Assembly: GCF_003725535.1 (NCBI RefSeq)
Contig: NZ_RJSF01000046.1
Location: 35,013 to 99,012, forward strand
From: Nocardioides pocheonensis
GTDB taxonomy: Bacteria; Actinomycetota; Actinomycetes; Propionibacteriales; Nocardioidaceae
Reading direction: 5' to 3'
Length of the DNA stretch: 64,000 bases
The notes under the pieces were generated by a model that did not search any database, had not been told where the DNA came from, and saw nothing but the letters and a program-made list of their open reading frames with translations. A program made the translations under genes and the position numbers. Positions 1 through 9,405 of this stretch are shown here, piece after piece (the first letter of the stretch is position 1; each line of letters opens with the position of its first letter).

Positions 1-607
1 GCATGGGTAGCTGCGTGCTGCTGCCGGCCAATCTGTTCGCGAGCAGAGCGGCGGCGCTGTCGTGCGCCAGCCCGAAACGGACCGGTCGACAGCGGTAGCC
101 GCCGGGTGGGCGAACAAGGGTGGATTGCGAGGTTCGGGTGGCACGCGATCTGTTCCGGGGCCGCCGCGGTCCACATCAAGTACTTCGTTTCAGTCCAGCA
201 TCACGCGCCCCGGGTCCAGGCGAATACCGACAGGGCGAGGAAGCGTCGCACGAGAACTTCTCCGGCGGTCGAAAGATCAGGGCGACCCCGGGTGGCACCG
301 CCCTCTCGACCACGAGCGGCAAGCCACCCACACACTTGCCCGAGTTGGCAGCGGTCGGCATAGCAGGACGCGTGGACGATCGGTTCGGTGTACATCCTGC
401 GAGGCATGGCGTCAGCTCTTGGCTGTGACGCCCCGTGGACGAGATCGACCTACCCCGGACCAACCTCGGTGTGCCTGAAGAGCATGAGGTCGCCGGGGAG
501 CTGTTACGCCGCAAAGGCCGGCGTTCCTCCGTCGACCGGTGCCTCAGAGCGCATCTTTGCCGGACGGTGCCCTGATTGCTGCCGTGAGACCTGTTCCTCC
601 GAGCCGC
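1..607. other. no supported gene
   Basis: Reading frames exist on both strands, but none has a ribosome site, recognisable motif or actinobacterial-looking protein composition (they are rich in Arg, Ser and Pro, as out-of-frame GC-rich DNA is). I see nothing I can name here. It may be degenerate or intergenic DNA upstream of a gene lying outside the window. Confidence 0.5.
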
Positions 608-982
608 TCAGAATCTCTGCGGTCCGATGCGTTCGACAGCGATGAAGACTGCTGCAGCAAGCAGCATGAGGTTCGTCCCCATGTTGAGGTACTCGCGTCG
701 GCGCCCGTGCGTGACGATCGCCCCGAGCATCAGGACGATGAGTCCGAGCGCCGCGACCGGAACCAACCAAGTCAAGACATCGAACGCCCCCGGGAGGACG
801 AGGCCCAGCACTGCAGCCATCTCCACCGCACCGAGGAGCCTGACCACGTCATCGGGAACGTCACCCGCCCAGCCTTGACCGGCGTCAACGAGTTCAGCCT
901 TGGATTTCGTGAGTTTCATCAGACCAGCCAGGAGGAAGAGTGCGGCAAGAACTCCGGTCACTATCCAGACCGCGACGTTCAT
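608..982 (-). CDS. DoxX family membrane protein
   Basis: A 124-residue integral membrane protein of the DoxX/DoxD-like family, which sits in the cytoplasmic membrane and is often linked to redox or thiol stress. The sequence shows four hydrophobic segments (about residues 4-22, 45-65, 70-90 and 100-118), with the LAGLMKLTKSK stretch after helix 1 that is typical of the family, and the length is normal. It is transcribed divergently from a MarR-type gene. The shared upstream region has a perfect inverted repeat about 110 bp before the start, so control by that regulator is likely (inference). The substrate is unknown. Confidence 0.85.
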   Translation of the reverse strand: MNVAVWIVTGVLAALFLLAGLMKLTKSKAELVDAGQGWAGDVPDDVVRLLGAVEMAAVLGLVLPGAFDVLTWLVPVAALGLIVLMLGAIVTHGRRREYLNMGTNLMLLAAAVFIAVERIGPQRF

Positions 983-1094
983 ACCGCGGCAACCTCGTCG
1001 AATCGGAACCGCGCGAGTGCATCATCCTCGCTGCAGCAGCTGGCAGCGATCCGGGGATCGGACACGTGCACTCTCCTCGGGTTTGGCAGGACTG

Positions 1095-1144
1095 ACTTGA
1101 AACTTCAAGTACGAGCATAGAGCCATTGACATGAAGGTTCAAGT
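1095..1144. promoter_or_regulatory. paired MarR-type operators
   Basis: ACTTGAAACTTCAAGT (1095-1110) is a perfect 7-bp inverted repeat with a 2-bp spacer. ACATGAAGGTTCAAGT (1129-1144) is the same site with one mismatch, 34 bp further on. They lie between the divergent doxX and marR genes and overlap a TTGACA at 1126-1131. The architecture fits a dimeric MarR protein controlling both promoters (inference). Confidence 0.75.
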
Positions 1145-1166
1145 CAGCAGCCGTTATCCTCCGTGG

Positions 1167-1649
1167 ATGGCGACTAGGAAGACCTCGCGCGACGCTCGCT
1201 GGCTGACCCCCGATGAACTCGAGACGTGGCGGGCCCTGCACGAGATGGTCGTGAGGCTCCCCGCAGCACTCGGCAGTCAGCTTCAAAACGACTCGGGGCT
1301 GAGCTTCATCGAGTACTACGTGCTTGCTGCCCTCTCCGACCAGACCGACCACACGCTGCGGCTGAGCCAGTTGGCAGCCTTGGCCAACTCTGAGTTGTCG
1401 CGCCTGTCCCACCTGATCACCAGGATGGAGAAGCGCGGGTTCGTACGGCGTGCGCCCGATCCGAGCGACGGTCGCTTCAACATCGCAACCCTGACGCCCA
1501 GCGGGCTCAACCACCTCGTGGAGGCCGCTCCCGGCCATGTGGCCGAGGTGCGCCGCCTGATCTTCGACGCGCTCGACGAGCGGGCTCAACACGATGTGCG
1601 CACGGCGGCTCGGGCGATCGTTCGACGCGTGGACGAAGGGGACCTCTAG
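1167..1649 (+). CDS. MarR family transcriptional regulator
   Basis: A winged-helix regulator of about 160 residues. The middle of the protein has the MarR core: LRLSQLAALANSELSRLSHL (recognition helix region) followed by the wing RRAPDPSDGRFNIATLTPSG. The ATG at 1131 sits inside an operator-like repeat and would add 12 poorly conserved residues, so ATG 1167 is preferred. TATCCT at 1155-1160 would place the transcript start almost on that ATG, so the message may be leaderless (inference). It probably represses itself and the divergent DoxX gene. The ligand is unknown. Confidence 0.88.
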   Translation: MATRKTSRDARWLTPDELETWRALHEMVVRLPAALGSQLQNDSGLSFIEYYVLAALSDQTDHTLRLSQLAALANSELSRLSHLITRMEKRGFVRRAPDPSDGRFNIATLTPSGLNHLVEAAPGHVAEVRRLIFDALDERAQHDVRTAARAIVRRVDEGDL

Positions 1650-1678
1650 GTCGCTCTCAGTCCGTTCGGCACATCGGC

Positions 1679-2539
1679 TCAGAACGATTTCGGGGCTCGC
1701 GCGGCGAATCCAAGGGTCCAGGGCGGAGCGAGCTCCGACATGATGGTCGCTCCGAGGATCAGACACCCGCCGACCGCAAGACGCCACGTCAGCGGCTCCC
1801 CGGCGAAGGCGATGGCGGAGCCCGCGGCAAACACCGGCTCAAGTGCCAGGATCAGAGCGGACCTTGTCGGGGACAGTCTGGTTTGCGCCCACATCTGGGC
1901 AACGAGGCCGCCGGCAGCTATGACGAGCGCCAGGTACAGCAACAGGATCCAGTCTCTCGTGGTTGCAGGAGTCGCAATGCCTTGTGGCGCCGCGGCCGCT
2001 ATGTACATCACTGCGACCACGATCATCTGGACTGCGGACATGCCGACGATCTCGTCACGCCGGCTCCAGGCGCTCAACCCGACAATCTGGAGCGCGTAAA
2101 GGATCGCCGAGAAGGCTGTGAAGAGCTCCCCCACGCCGAGCGAGACCCCTTTCAGGGCAAGGATCGCGAAGCCGATGCTCGCGATCACCACGGCTGCCCA
2201 GCCAGATCCCGGAATTCGATTTCGAAGCAACAGCCAAGCCAAGACCGGCGTGATCACGACGAACAATCCGCCGATGAACCCGGACACGCTCGCATTCGTG
2301 TACCGGAGGGCTGAGACCTGGACCAGCTGGGCCACCCCCCAGACCACACCCAGAGCCACCGCCCGTCGAAGGCTGATTGAGCCCAGCCCGAGTACCGCCC
2401 GGCGAGCCACCAGAGTCAGGGCCGCGGCAGCGATCAAGTACCGGACCGCCATGAAGTCAGCAACGGGCATGTCGGCGGTGACGGACTTCACGATGGTCAG
2501 GCCAGAGCCCCAGGCGGCAGCCATTGCCACGAGCACCAT
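1679..2539 (-). CDS. EamA/DMT family transporter
   Basis: About 286 residues with ten hydrophobic segments in two repeated EamA halves, as in drug/metabolite exporters. Typical pieces are AAAWGSGLTIVKS at the start, FMAVRYLIAAAAL in helix 2, and the C-terminal half ending in EPVFAAGSAIAFAGEPLTWR, a hallmark of the family. An open frame continues upstream to 2776 but overlaps the neighbouring ABC gene, so ATG 2539 is the sensible start, although its ribosome site is weak. It lies downstream of the ABC importer operon on the same strand. The substrate cannot be told. Confidence 0.85.
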   Translation of the reverse strand: MVLVAMAAAWGSGLTIVKSVTADMPVADFMAVRYLIAAAALTLVARRAVLGLGSISLRRAVALGVVWGVAQLVQVSALRYTNASVSGFIGGLFVVITPVLAWLLLRNRIPGSGWAAVVIASIGFAILALKGVSLGVGELFTAFSAILYALQIVGLSAWSRRDEIVGMSAVQMIVVAVMYIAAAAPQGIATPATTRDWILLLYLALVIAAGGLVAQMWAQTRLSPTRSALILALEPVFAAGSAIAFAGEPLTWRLAVGGCLILGATIMSELAPPWTLGFAARAPKSF

Positions 2540-2648
2540 GACCGCAGGAGCGCCCGAGGTCCGCAGGTCGCCCGCAGGCGTGCTCAGTGCTCGATCCTCG
2601 TGCCCCGCGCTCTGAGGAAGCTGCCAGCCTCGCCCCCCATGACGCTGC

Positions 2649-4481
2649 TCAAGCGCTGGCGACCGGCGCTTGGAACCCACCCGCGTCGGCGCCAAACGTC
2701 GGGATGGCGTTGACCAGCTCGCGGGTGTACTCATGCTCCGGAGACTCGAAGAGCCGATCCACCGGACCCACTTCACGGACCACGCCCTCCTGGAGAACCA
2801 AGGCGCGGTGGGCTACCGCCCGGACGACCGCGAGGTCGTGCGACACGAAGACCACCGACGTCCCGCGTTCTGCGGAGAGACTCGACAACAGGCTCAGAAT
2901 CGCAGCCTGAACCGACACGTCGAGGGCGGAGGTGATCTCATCGGCAAGGATCAACTTCGGATTGGCAGCGAACGCCCTCGCGATCGCCACGCGTTGCTTT
3001 TGGCCGCCGGAGAGCTCCGCGGGGTAGCGATGCGCCATCGACTGCAGGAGATTGACCTGTGAGAGCAGCTCCCGAACGCGCTCTTCGCGGTCTCGTCGTG
3101 ACAGCTCGCCTTCGAACAACTGCATCGGCCGTGCGATGAGACTCATGACGTCGTGGCGAGGATTCAACGACATGTCAGGATTCTGGAAGACGATCTGCAT
3201 GTCGCGACGGATGCTCCTCGGCCGCTTCCCGGCGTCAGGGGCAAGTTCGACGCCCTCGAAGCGGACGCTCCCGGACGACAGTGGGTGGAGGCCGGCGATC
3301 GCCCGAATGAGGGTCGACTTGCCGCTTCCGGACTCACCCACGATGGCCAGGGTTTCGGCCTGGGCTACATCGAAGCTCACACCCTTGACCACCGGCGTGC
3401 CCTGCCGGCGGGAGCGGTACTCGCACCAGAGGTCGCCCACGCGGAGCAGGGAGGAGCCAGACCTCACCTCGGGGAGCTGGAGCGGGCGGTCGTCGATCGT
3501 GAGCGCCACCTGCTCGCCGGCACGGACGCAGCGAACAGACTGCGAACCTTCGAAGACCTCGAGCCGGGGGTTGCCTTGCACGCACTGCTCGATGGCGTGG
3601 AGGCATCGCGGCGCGAACGGGCACGCGTCCTCGACGACGCTGTGGGGTGGCGCCCCCGGGATTGCGGAGAGGGCTCGCTTGCCCGAGGGGTCGGGAACCG
3701 CAGCCAGCAACGCCTTCGTGTACGGATGGGCGGGCCTGGAGAGCAGGGTCTCGACGGGCCCTGCTTCGACGACCTGCCCCCCGTACATGATCGCGACCTG
3801 ATCACAGACCTCGGCCAGCAGGGGAAGGTCGTGACTGACCAGCATCGCCGCGGTCTGGTGCTGCGCCACGACCCGCTGAAGCAGGCTCATGATCCGCGCT
3901 TGGGTGGTGACGTCGAGTCCGGTCGTCGGCTCGTCGAGGATCAGAACCTCGGGATTGCAGGACAGGGCGATGGCCAGGTTGATCCGCTGCTGCTGCCCCC
4001 CACTGAACTGATGCGGATAACGCTGGAGAGCGGCCTCCGGGTTCGGTACGCCGACCTCGGTCAACAGTTCGACCTGCCGAGCGCGGAGCTCCTGGCCCCT
4101 CAGCCCCAGGTGGAGCTTCATCGGCTCCGCCATCTGGGTACCTATCGTCAGGGCGGGCGTCAGCGTCAGCGACGATGCCTGCGGTACGTAGACGACACGG
4201 CTGCCCCACACCTGGCGCAGCTTCGCGAGCGGGAGTCCAAGGAGGTCGACGTCACTCAACCGGGAAGTGCCGCCGAGGATCCGCATCGCTCCCGGCCGAT
4301 AACCGATCGCCGCCAGGGCCATCGTGCTCTTCCCGCATCCGGACTCGCCCGCGACTCCGAGGACCTTGCCACGGTGAAGAGTCAGGTCGACATCGCTCAC
4401 GACCTTGCTGAGCGATCCATCGCGTTGGGTGTAGGCGACGGCCAGGTCCGAGATCTCGAGGGCCACCGATGACGTGCTCAT
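2649..4481 (-). CDS. ABC importer, fused double ATPase subunit (Opp/Dpp type)
   Basis: A 610-residue cytoplasmic ATPase made of two complete ABC domains, equivalent to fused DppD and DppF. Domain 1 has Walker A GESGCGKS near residue 45, signature FSGGQQQR and Walker B LILDEPTTG, and ends with the oligopeptide-transporter CPFAPRC motif. Domain 2 has GESGSGKS near residue 380, LSGGQKQR and ILADEITSALD. It powers uptake through the two permeases encoded immediately upstream, and its ATG overlaps the stop of the second permease by 4 bp. Cargo is most likely peptides, nickel chelates or related small molecules. Family membership is certain, the substrate is not. Confidence 0.95.
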   Translation of the reverse strand: MSTSSVALEISDLAVAYTQRDGSLSKVVSDVDLTLHRGKVLGVAGESGCGKSTMALAAIGYRPGAMRILGGTSRLSDVDLLGLPLAKLRQVWGSRVVYVPQASSLTLTPALTIGTQMAEPMKLHLGLRGQELRARQVELLTEVGVPNPEAALQRYPHQFSGGQQQRINLAIALSCNPEVLILDEPTTGLDVTTQARIMSLLQRVVAQHQTAAMLVSHDLPLLAEVCDQVAIMYGGQVVEAGPVETLLSRPAHPYTKALLAAVPDPSGKRALSAIPGAPPHSVVEDACPFAPRCLHAIEQCVQGNPRLEVFEGSQSVRCVRAGEQVALTIDDRPLQLPEVRSGSSLLRVGDLWCEYRSRRQGTPVVKGVSFDVAQAETLAIVGESGSGKSTLIRAIAGLHPLSSGSVRFEGVELAPDAGKRPRSIRRDMQIVFQNPDMSLNPRHDVMSLIARPMQLFEGELSRRDREERVRELLSQVNLLQSMAHRYPAELSGGQKQRVAIARAFAANPKLILADEITSALDVSVQAAILSLLSSLSAERGTSVVFVSHDLAVVRAVAHRALVLQEGVVREVGPVDRLFESPEHEYTRELVNAIPTFGADAGGFQAPVASA

Positions 4482-5374
4482 AGCATGGAGTCCTTCACGC
4501 TGTCGTTGCTGAGGTAGCGCATCATCGAGTCGGCGATCAGGTTCAGTCCTACCGAGAGCGCGGCGACCCCGACTACGGGCGCGAGCGAGGCAAAGGGCTG
4601 GACCTGCACGTATCCCAGGCTGTTTGCGATCGACAGACCCCAGTCGGACGACGGCGGCTGGGCACCGAGGCCCAGGAAGTTGAGGCTCGCGACAAAGATG
4701 ACTCCGTAGGTCACCCGCAGCGCTAGGTCTGACACGACGGGCGCCATGATGTTCGGTGCGATCTCGCGCACGGCAATGGTGATCCGGCGCTCACCGCGCG
4801 CGCGCGCCGCCTGCACGTAGTCAGCCGTGACGACTGCAGCCGTGGCTCCACGGGTGACGCGACCGATTTGCGGTGCGAAGACGACGGCCACGGTGAGCAG
4901 CAGGACGAGGACCGACGATCCGAAGCCCGCGATCACGGCAAGCGCGATCAGCAGGGGCGGAAGCGTGAGCAGGATGTCGAACACGCGCGCCACGATCGCG
5001 TCGAAGAGGCCGCCGACGTACGCCGCGACCATTCCCACCAGGCCCCCTGTGAGTGTGGCAAGGGTGACAGCAGCGATCGGTACGAGTAGCACCATGCGAC
5101 CGCCTGTGAGGAGGCGGCTGAGGACGTCACGGCCGAGGTTGTCGGTACCGAGGACGAGGCCGTTGCCCGGACGGGTCAGGGGCAGGCCGACGTTGAGCTG
5201 GTTCGGCGGATGCGGGGCGAGCGCCGGGCCGAACACAATCACCACCAACATCAGGGTCACCAGGAACAGGCCGATGCGGCCCATCCACGTGTGCGTGACC
5301 GGACGCAGGAACGCCAGACCGCGAACCACGCGACTTCGCGCGTCGCCTGCCTGCATCATGCCGTCGACGCTCAT
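4478..5374 (-). CDS. ABC transporter permease (DppC type)
   Basis: A 298-residue inner-membrane permease of the oligopeptide/nickel class. It has an N-terminal segment before helix 1 (GRIGLFLVTLMLVVIVFGPA), the HPPNQLNVGLPLTRPGNGLVLGTDNLGRDVLSRL stretch region seen in DppC proteins (about residues 55-90), and the cytoplasmic EAA loop VQAARARGERR that contacts the ATPase. The start is set by a 4-bp ATGA overlap with the preceding permease gene, and its stop overlaps the ATPase start in the same way, so the three are translationally coupled. Confidence 0.94.
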   Translation of the reverse strand: MSVDGMMQAGDARSRVVRGLAFLRPVTHTWMGRIGLFLVTLMLVVIVFGPALAPHPPNQLNVGLPLTRPGNGLVLGTDNLGRDVLSRLLTGGRMVLLVPIAAVTLATLTGGLVGMVAAYVGGLFDAIVARVFDILLTLPPLLIALAVIAGFGSSVLVLLLTVAVVFAPQIGRVTRGATAAVVTADYVQAARARGERRITIAVREIAPNIMAPVVSDLALRVTYGVIFVASLNFLGLGAQPPSSDWGLSIANSLGYVQVQPFASLAPVVGVAALSVGLNLIADSMMRYLSNDSVKDSML

Positions 5375-6396
5375 CGGGCGCTTCCTCTCAGCCGCGGGTT
5401 CAGGTAGGTCACCACGACGTCGGCCAAGAGACCGAGGATGACGAACACCGCGCCGAGGAGCACGATGATCGCGAGTGCCGTGTGGGAGTCCCCCTGGGCG
5501 ATCGCGGCCAGGAGCAGCCTGCCGAGCCCGGGGACGGCGAACACGTTCTCCACGATGATCACGCCACCCATCAGGTAGATGATGTTGATCGCAATGGCGT
5601 TCACTAGCGGCACCGCAGCCGAGCGGAACGCGTGCCTCCAAATCACTCGATGGCGCCGCAGGCCACGCAGGACAGCAGCCCTGGTGTACGGCGCGGAAAG
5701 GGACTCAAGAACCGATGCACGGGTGATCCGCCAGATGTAGGGCACCACTCCCACGCCGAGCGTCAGCGAGGGCAGCACGAAGGCTTTCACCTGCTCGGCC
5801 GGGGTACCCAGTCCGATCGCATTGGAGGCGACCGGAAACCACCGGAGCTGGACGGCCAGGGCGATCATCACCGTCAGACCGACGACGAACTCGGGCAGCG
5901 CGGCGAGCACGGTCATGACGACGAACAGGCCCCGGTCGATCGGCCCGCCGCGCCGCGCGACGGCAACGCCCACCGCGATGGCGATGGGCACAGACCAGAC
6001 GAGCGTGATCACCGCGAGCTCCGACGTGTGCGCGAAGGCCGGCAGGACGAGAGGCTTGACTGGTTGGGTTCCGGCCAGGTTCGTGCCCCAGTCGCCGCGC
6101 ACGAAGTGCCAGAGCCAGTCCAGGTATTGGACGATCAGCGGCCGGTCCAGTCCCCGCGACGCCGCGAACGCGTCCAGCTGCGCGCGCGAGGCCTGCCGGC
6201 CCAGCACGTTCTTCCCGAGCTGGTCGGCCGAGTGGTTCAGCGCGAAGAACGAGATGAACGAGATGAGGAGGATCGTCAGGAGCGCCATCGCCAGCTGACG
6301 CGAGAGGGCGCGCGCTCGCGCGGCGCGCCCTCTCACGGTTCTGGGCGGCTCGTCAGCCTGTGGCTCTGCGACAGACACCAGTGTGCTCACTGACAT
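5371..6396 (-). CDS. ABC transporter permease (DppB type)
   Basis: A 341-residue permease, partner of the DppC-type gene downstream. After a charged N-terminus (about 50 residues) come helix 1 (LAMALLTILLISFISFFALN), the periplasmic RGLDRPLIVQYLDWLWHFVRGDWG region characteristic of DppB, and an EAA loop with YTRAAVLRGLRRHRVI. The start at 6396 is the Met before SVSTLVSV; the open frame further upstream has no family similarity. The gene is 38 bp downstream of a binding-protein gene, as expected for an importer operon. Confidence 0.94.
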   Translation of the reverse strand: MSVSTLVSVAEPQADEPPRTVRGRAARARALSRQLAMALLTILLISFISFFALNHSADQLGKNVLGRQASRAQLDAFAASRGLDRPLIVQYLDWLWHFVRGDWGTNLAGTQPVKPLVLPAFAHTSELAVITLVWSVPIAIAVGVAVARRGGPIDRGLFVVMTVLAALPEFVVGLTVMIALAVQLRWFPVASNAIGLGTPAEQVKAFVLPSLTLGVGVVPYIWRITRASVLESLSAPYTRAAVLRGLRRHRVIWRHAFRSAAVPLVNAIAINIIYLMGGVIIVENVFAVPGLGRLLLAAIAQGDSHTALAIIVLLGAVFVILGLLADVVVTYLNPRLRGSAR

Positions 6397-6434
6397 AGGT
6401 TTCCTTCTTCGAAAGCACGCCGAAGCATGTCGGC

Positions 6435-8048
6435 TCAGGCAATCCAGGCCCGGCTGAAGTCGATGCTGCTCACCCTGTCCCACGTGAGTCCCTGCACCTT
6501 GCTGGCGCGGGCGTAGCCTGCGTCGACGAACAACGGAATCAGGTACGAGTAGGTCTTCCGTGCTTCGAGGAGTGCCTGCTGGCTCAGCGCCACTCGCTTG
6601 TCGGCGTCGAGCGTCGCGTAGATCTCCCCGGTCAGCTTGTCGACGGCGGGATCGTCATGGTGCGTGCCGTTCCACACGGCGCCCTTGCGGTAGAAGTAGT
6701 CGAACAGCACTGACGGGAAGGCGTTGTGCCAGTAGTCCTGGAACGCCGCAGTCTGCAGCCATCCCTTGCTCCAGTACGTCGTGGCCGGGAACTCCTTGAG
6801 CTTGATGTTGAACCCAGAGTCCTTGACGATCTGCTGCCAGGCCTGGGCGACCTCGCTCATGCCCGCCACGCCGGAAGAGGTGCTCAGCTCGACGTCGACA
6901 CCGTTGGGATACCCCGCATCGGCAAGCAGTTGCTTCGCCTTCGCTGGGTCGTACTCGGGCTTGAGACCGGGCGGGTAGAACGGGCTCTCCGACGTCACGG
7001 CGATGTCAGCTGCTACGGCGCCATGTCCTTGGAATGCGGTCTTGAGCAGCGTTTCGCGGTCTGTCGCGAGCCGCAACGCTTCAACGACCCGCTGGTCGTT
7101 GAACGGCGCCTTGTCCTGGTCGAAGGTGAACACCCAGGCGCGCTCAGCCTTGATGGTCTCCAGAGCGACGTTGCTGCGCCCCTGCAGTCCCGACCAGAGA
7201 GCGGTGGGGAAGGTGTCGGTGACATCCGTGGACCCCGCCAAGACACCTTGGAGCTTCGCGCCCTGGTCCGGCGTGACAGTGGCGTCGATGCCGTCGAGGT
7301 AGGGGGCCCCGTTCCAGTAGTCGTCGTTGCGTACCAAGCTCCAGCCCTGCCCGGGTTTCCAGCTCTTCAGCTTGAAGGGGCCCGTGCCGGCGACGGTCGC
7401 AGCGCTGAAGTCGGTGCCGTCCTTGAGAATCCCGCTACCGAAAGAGGTACACACGGACTCGAGGAAGATGCTGTTTGCCTTGTTGAGCTTGAGGACCACC
7501 GTCGATGCATCAGGCGTGGACACGCCGCTGGCGTCCATGTACGGGGCGACGGCGAGGTTCACGGCACTGCCCGCCTTCGGGTCCAGCCAGTGCTTGAACG
7601 TAAAGGCGACGTCCTTGGAGGTGAAGTCGCTTCCGTCGTGCCACTTGACACCCTCGCGAAGCTTGATCGTCCACTCAGTCGCATCGGCGTTCGCCGTCCA
7701 AGCCGTCGCGAGTGCCGGCGTCGCTGCCAACGTGGTGTCGTCGATCTTGAGCAGGCGGTCGAAGATGTTGTTCAGGCACATGGCCGCGTTGATGGTGACG
7801 ATAACTCCGGGGTCGAGGGCGTCGCTGGTGTCGGCATCGCTGATCGCGACGCGCAGCGTGCCTCCCTTCTTCGGCTTCCCCGCCGACTTGGTATTCGAGG
7901 GGCTGCTGGCGGGACTGCCCCCGCACGCCGCCAGGAAGAGAGCCCCCAGACCGGCGCCGCCGACGGCCAGGACGGAGCGTCGCGAAGCGACGTAGGTCAG
8001 CGGGTTGGCGGAATTCCGATCCGACCGATCAGTATCCTTCGTGGCCAT
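6435..8048 (-). CDS. Tat-exported lipoprotein, ABC substrate-binding protein family 5
   Basis: A 537-residue extracytoplasmic binding protein (SBP_bac_5). The N-terminus carries twin arginines at residues 23-24 (SRRSVLAVGG), a hydrophobic core and a lipobox ending at Cys42 (LAAC), so it should leave by the Tat path and be lipid-anchored. Family signatures include EWTIKLREGVKWHDGSDFTS and GTGPFKLKSWKPGQGW. It heads the permease-ATPase operon. A second gene of identical predicted length lies 1.4 kb upstream, suggesting a duplication. Confidence 0.94.
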   Translation of the reverse strand: MATKDTDRSDRNSANPLTYVASRRSVLAVGGAGLGALFLAACGGSPASSPSNTKSAGKPKKGGTLRVAISDADTSDALDPGVIVTINAAMCLNNIFDRLLKIDDTTLAATPALATAWTANADATEWTIKLREGVKWHDGSDFTSKDVAFTFKHWLDPKAGSAVNLAVAPYMDASGVSTPDASTVVLKLNKANSIFLESVCTSFGSGILKDGTDFSAATVAGTGPFKLKSWKPGQGWSLVRNDDYWNGAPYLDGIDATVTPDQGAKLQGVLAGSTDVTDTFPTALWSGLQGRSNVALETIKAERAWVFTFDQDKAPFNDQRVVEALRLATDRETLLKTAFQGHGAVAADIAVTSESPFYPPGLKPEYDPAKAKQLLADAGYPNGVDVELSTSSGVAGMSEVAQAWQQIVKDSGFNIKLKEFPATTYWSKGWLQTAAFQDYWHNAFPSVLFDYFYRKGAVWNGTHHDDPAVDKLTGEIYATLDADKRVALSQQALLEARKTYSYLIPLFVDAGYARASKVQGLTWDRVSSIDFSRAWIA

Positions 8049-8628
8049 TGGACGTCCTCCAGATTGGCTTGCGGGGCGCGAACAGGAGTTGCTCACGACC
8101 CGTGAAACCTAGGCCGCAGTGCTCTGGGTCACACATTGTGAGAATTCAGGACTTCGAGGCACACCACCGTCGATCCACTAGGCCGATGACACCCCCACAC
8201 GCCTGCGGCATCTGCGGCGTGGTCCGATAAGGGACACTTGTTCCTCCGGGTGACGGGGCACAACGTGCGAACTGCACAAGACGGCGGGCGATGCACCAAC
8301 AACGGCATTCCGGCGCGCAGCGGCTGCGAACTTCGCGGTCGATCGCGTTCGCATCCGATCCAAAGCGGTCGTTCGCGAGAGGTGTAGCTTGCTCCCAGCA
8401 CGGGCCCAGCACCCGCAGTGGATCGCTCCTGGAGCCAGACGTACCCGAAGCCGCCGCGAGTCGCGTGAGCGCGAGGTGCCATGGCGGGCGGGCGCTCGGC
8501 GAGGCACTCGAAGACGAGGTACAAGAGGCCCCGCGCTCCGCCAGCGCGACGGCGGGCTTCACTCGATCGCAGCGTCTGCAATCATCCGATGGTCAGGCGG
8601 TAACATCGGGCCCCAGGTCACCGACGCG
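8049..8628. other. 580 bp without a supported gene
   Basis: The stretch between the first binding-protein gene and tatB has only composition-driven frames. It presumably contains the promoter for the 8048-2649 operon and the end of the tat transcript. I could not pick out a convincing hairpin or operator. Confidence 0.5.
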
Positions 8629-8895
8629 TCATGCCCGCGCATCCGGCGAGTCTTCGGGGCTTTCGAGGATGTGCTTGCGGATCAAGGCCCGTGGGTCGAG
8701 GTCGCTTAGCTCAAGCTCGTTGAACTCTGGCCCGAGATCGGCCAGAAGATCATCCTGGGTGGACTTCATGATGCGACGCAGCGTGCGGATCATCTGCCCA
8801 GCCTGACGGGCGTAGTCAGGCAACCTGTCCGGCCCCAAGATGACCGCGGCCACCAAGAGGATGACCCCGATCTCGGGTAGACCTACGCCGAACAT
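8629..8895 (-). CDS. tatB: Sec-independent translocase subunit TatB
   Basis: An 88-residue protein with one N-terminal transmembrane helix (FGVGLPEIGVILLVAAVILG) running into the conserved GPDRLPDYARQAGQ hinge and amphipathic helix, then an acidic tail. The Glu in the first turn (GLPE) and GP hinge are TatB/TatA hallmarks; the longer amphipathic helix and tail favour TatB. With TatA and TatC it forms the Tat receptor for folded proteins. It follows tatA by 62 bp and sits between two genes for Tat-dependent lipoproteins. Confidence 0.88.
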   Translation of the reverse strand: MFGVGLPEIGVILLVAAVILGPDRLPDYARQAGQMIRTLRRIMKSTQDDLLADLGPEFNELELSDLDPRALIRKHILESPEDSPDARA

Positions 8896-8957
8896 GAGCT
8901 GTCTATGTACGCCACACCCAACGGATTCGGAACAATGATCCCGGGCACCGACGTATC

Positions 8958-9200
8958 TCAGGCGATCGGGCTGCGACGCTCGGAAGAGACAGCCGGGGTT
9001 TCCGAGACAATCGGATCGGAAGCGCTCAGCACGCTGTCCGCATCCACATCGTCATCGTCGATCAGGCCCTTGGTCTCCGCCTTGAAGATGCGCAGAGCAC
9101 GGCCTGAGCCCCGCGCGAGCTCAGGAAGCTTCTTCGCACCGAAGAGGAGCACGAAGACGCAGAACAGGATCATCAGCTCAGGGGGTCCGATATTACGCAT
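8958..9200 (-). CDS. tatA: Sec-independent translocase subunit TatA
   Basis: About 80 residues: short helix ([16 protein letters not shown]), [22 protein letters not shown] amphipathic segment, then an Asp-rich tail. The [12 protein letters not shown] hinge is diagnostic of TatA/TatE pore subunits. The start at 9200 (MRNIGPPEL) places the membrane helix at the N-terminus as the family requires; an upstream in-frame start would add 24 uncharacteristic residues. No tatC is present nearby, so these subunits would have to work with a TatC encoded elsewhere. Confidence 0.87.
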   Translation of the reverse strand: MRNIGPPELMILFCVFVLLFGAKKLPELARGSGRALRIFKAETKGLIDDDDVDADSVLSASDPIVSETPAVSSERRSPIA

Positions 9201-9405
9201 AGGTCCTCGCTTTGGATTCGTCGTGTCTGCCGGGATGAAGGGGCCGGTCATCCATCCGAGTGTGAGATTCATGGCTCAGTTCGCACAGGTGGAGAGTTCC
9301 AACGCGCGGTGCCGCCCGTCGTCATCTTCACAGCGAGAGCGCCTGGAGTAGACGGCGTACTCGAGGGCGGCCCGGTCTCAATCACCGGATGCACCGCCAA
9401 TTCGC

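Noticed and set aside
62-478. Protein genes in the first 600 bp
   Set aside because: Frames lack ribosome sites, family motifs and a protein-like composition.
894-1787. A long minus-strand frame across the MarR gene
   Set aside because: It is the antisense of the MarR and operator DNA; the MarR protein on the plus strand has clear family motifs.
6726-8105. A 459-residue plus-strand protein
   Set aside because: It is antisense to a Tat-lipoprotein binding protein with full family signatures.
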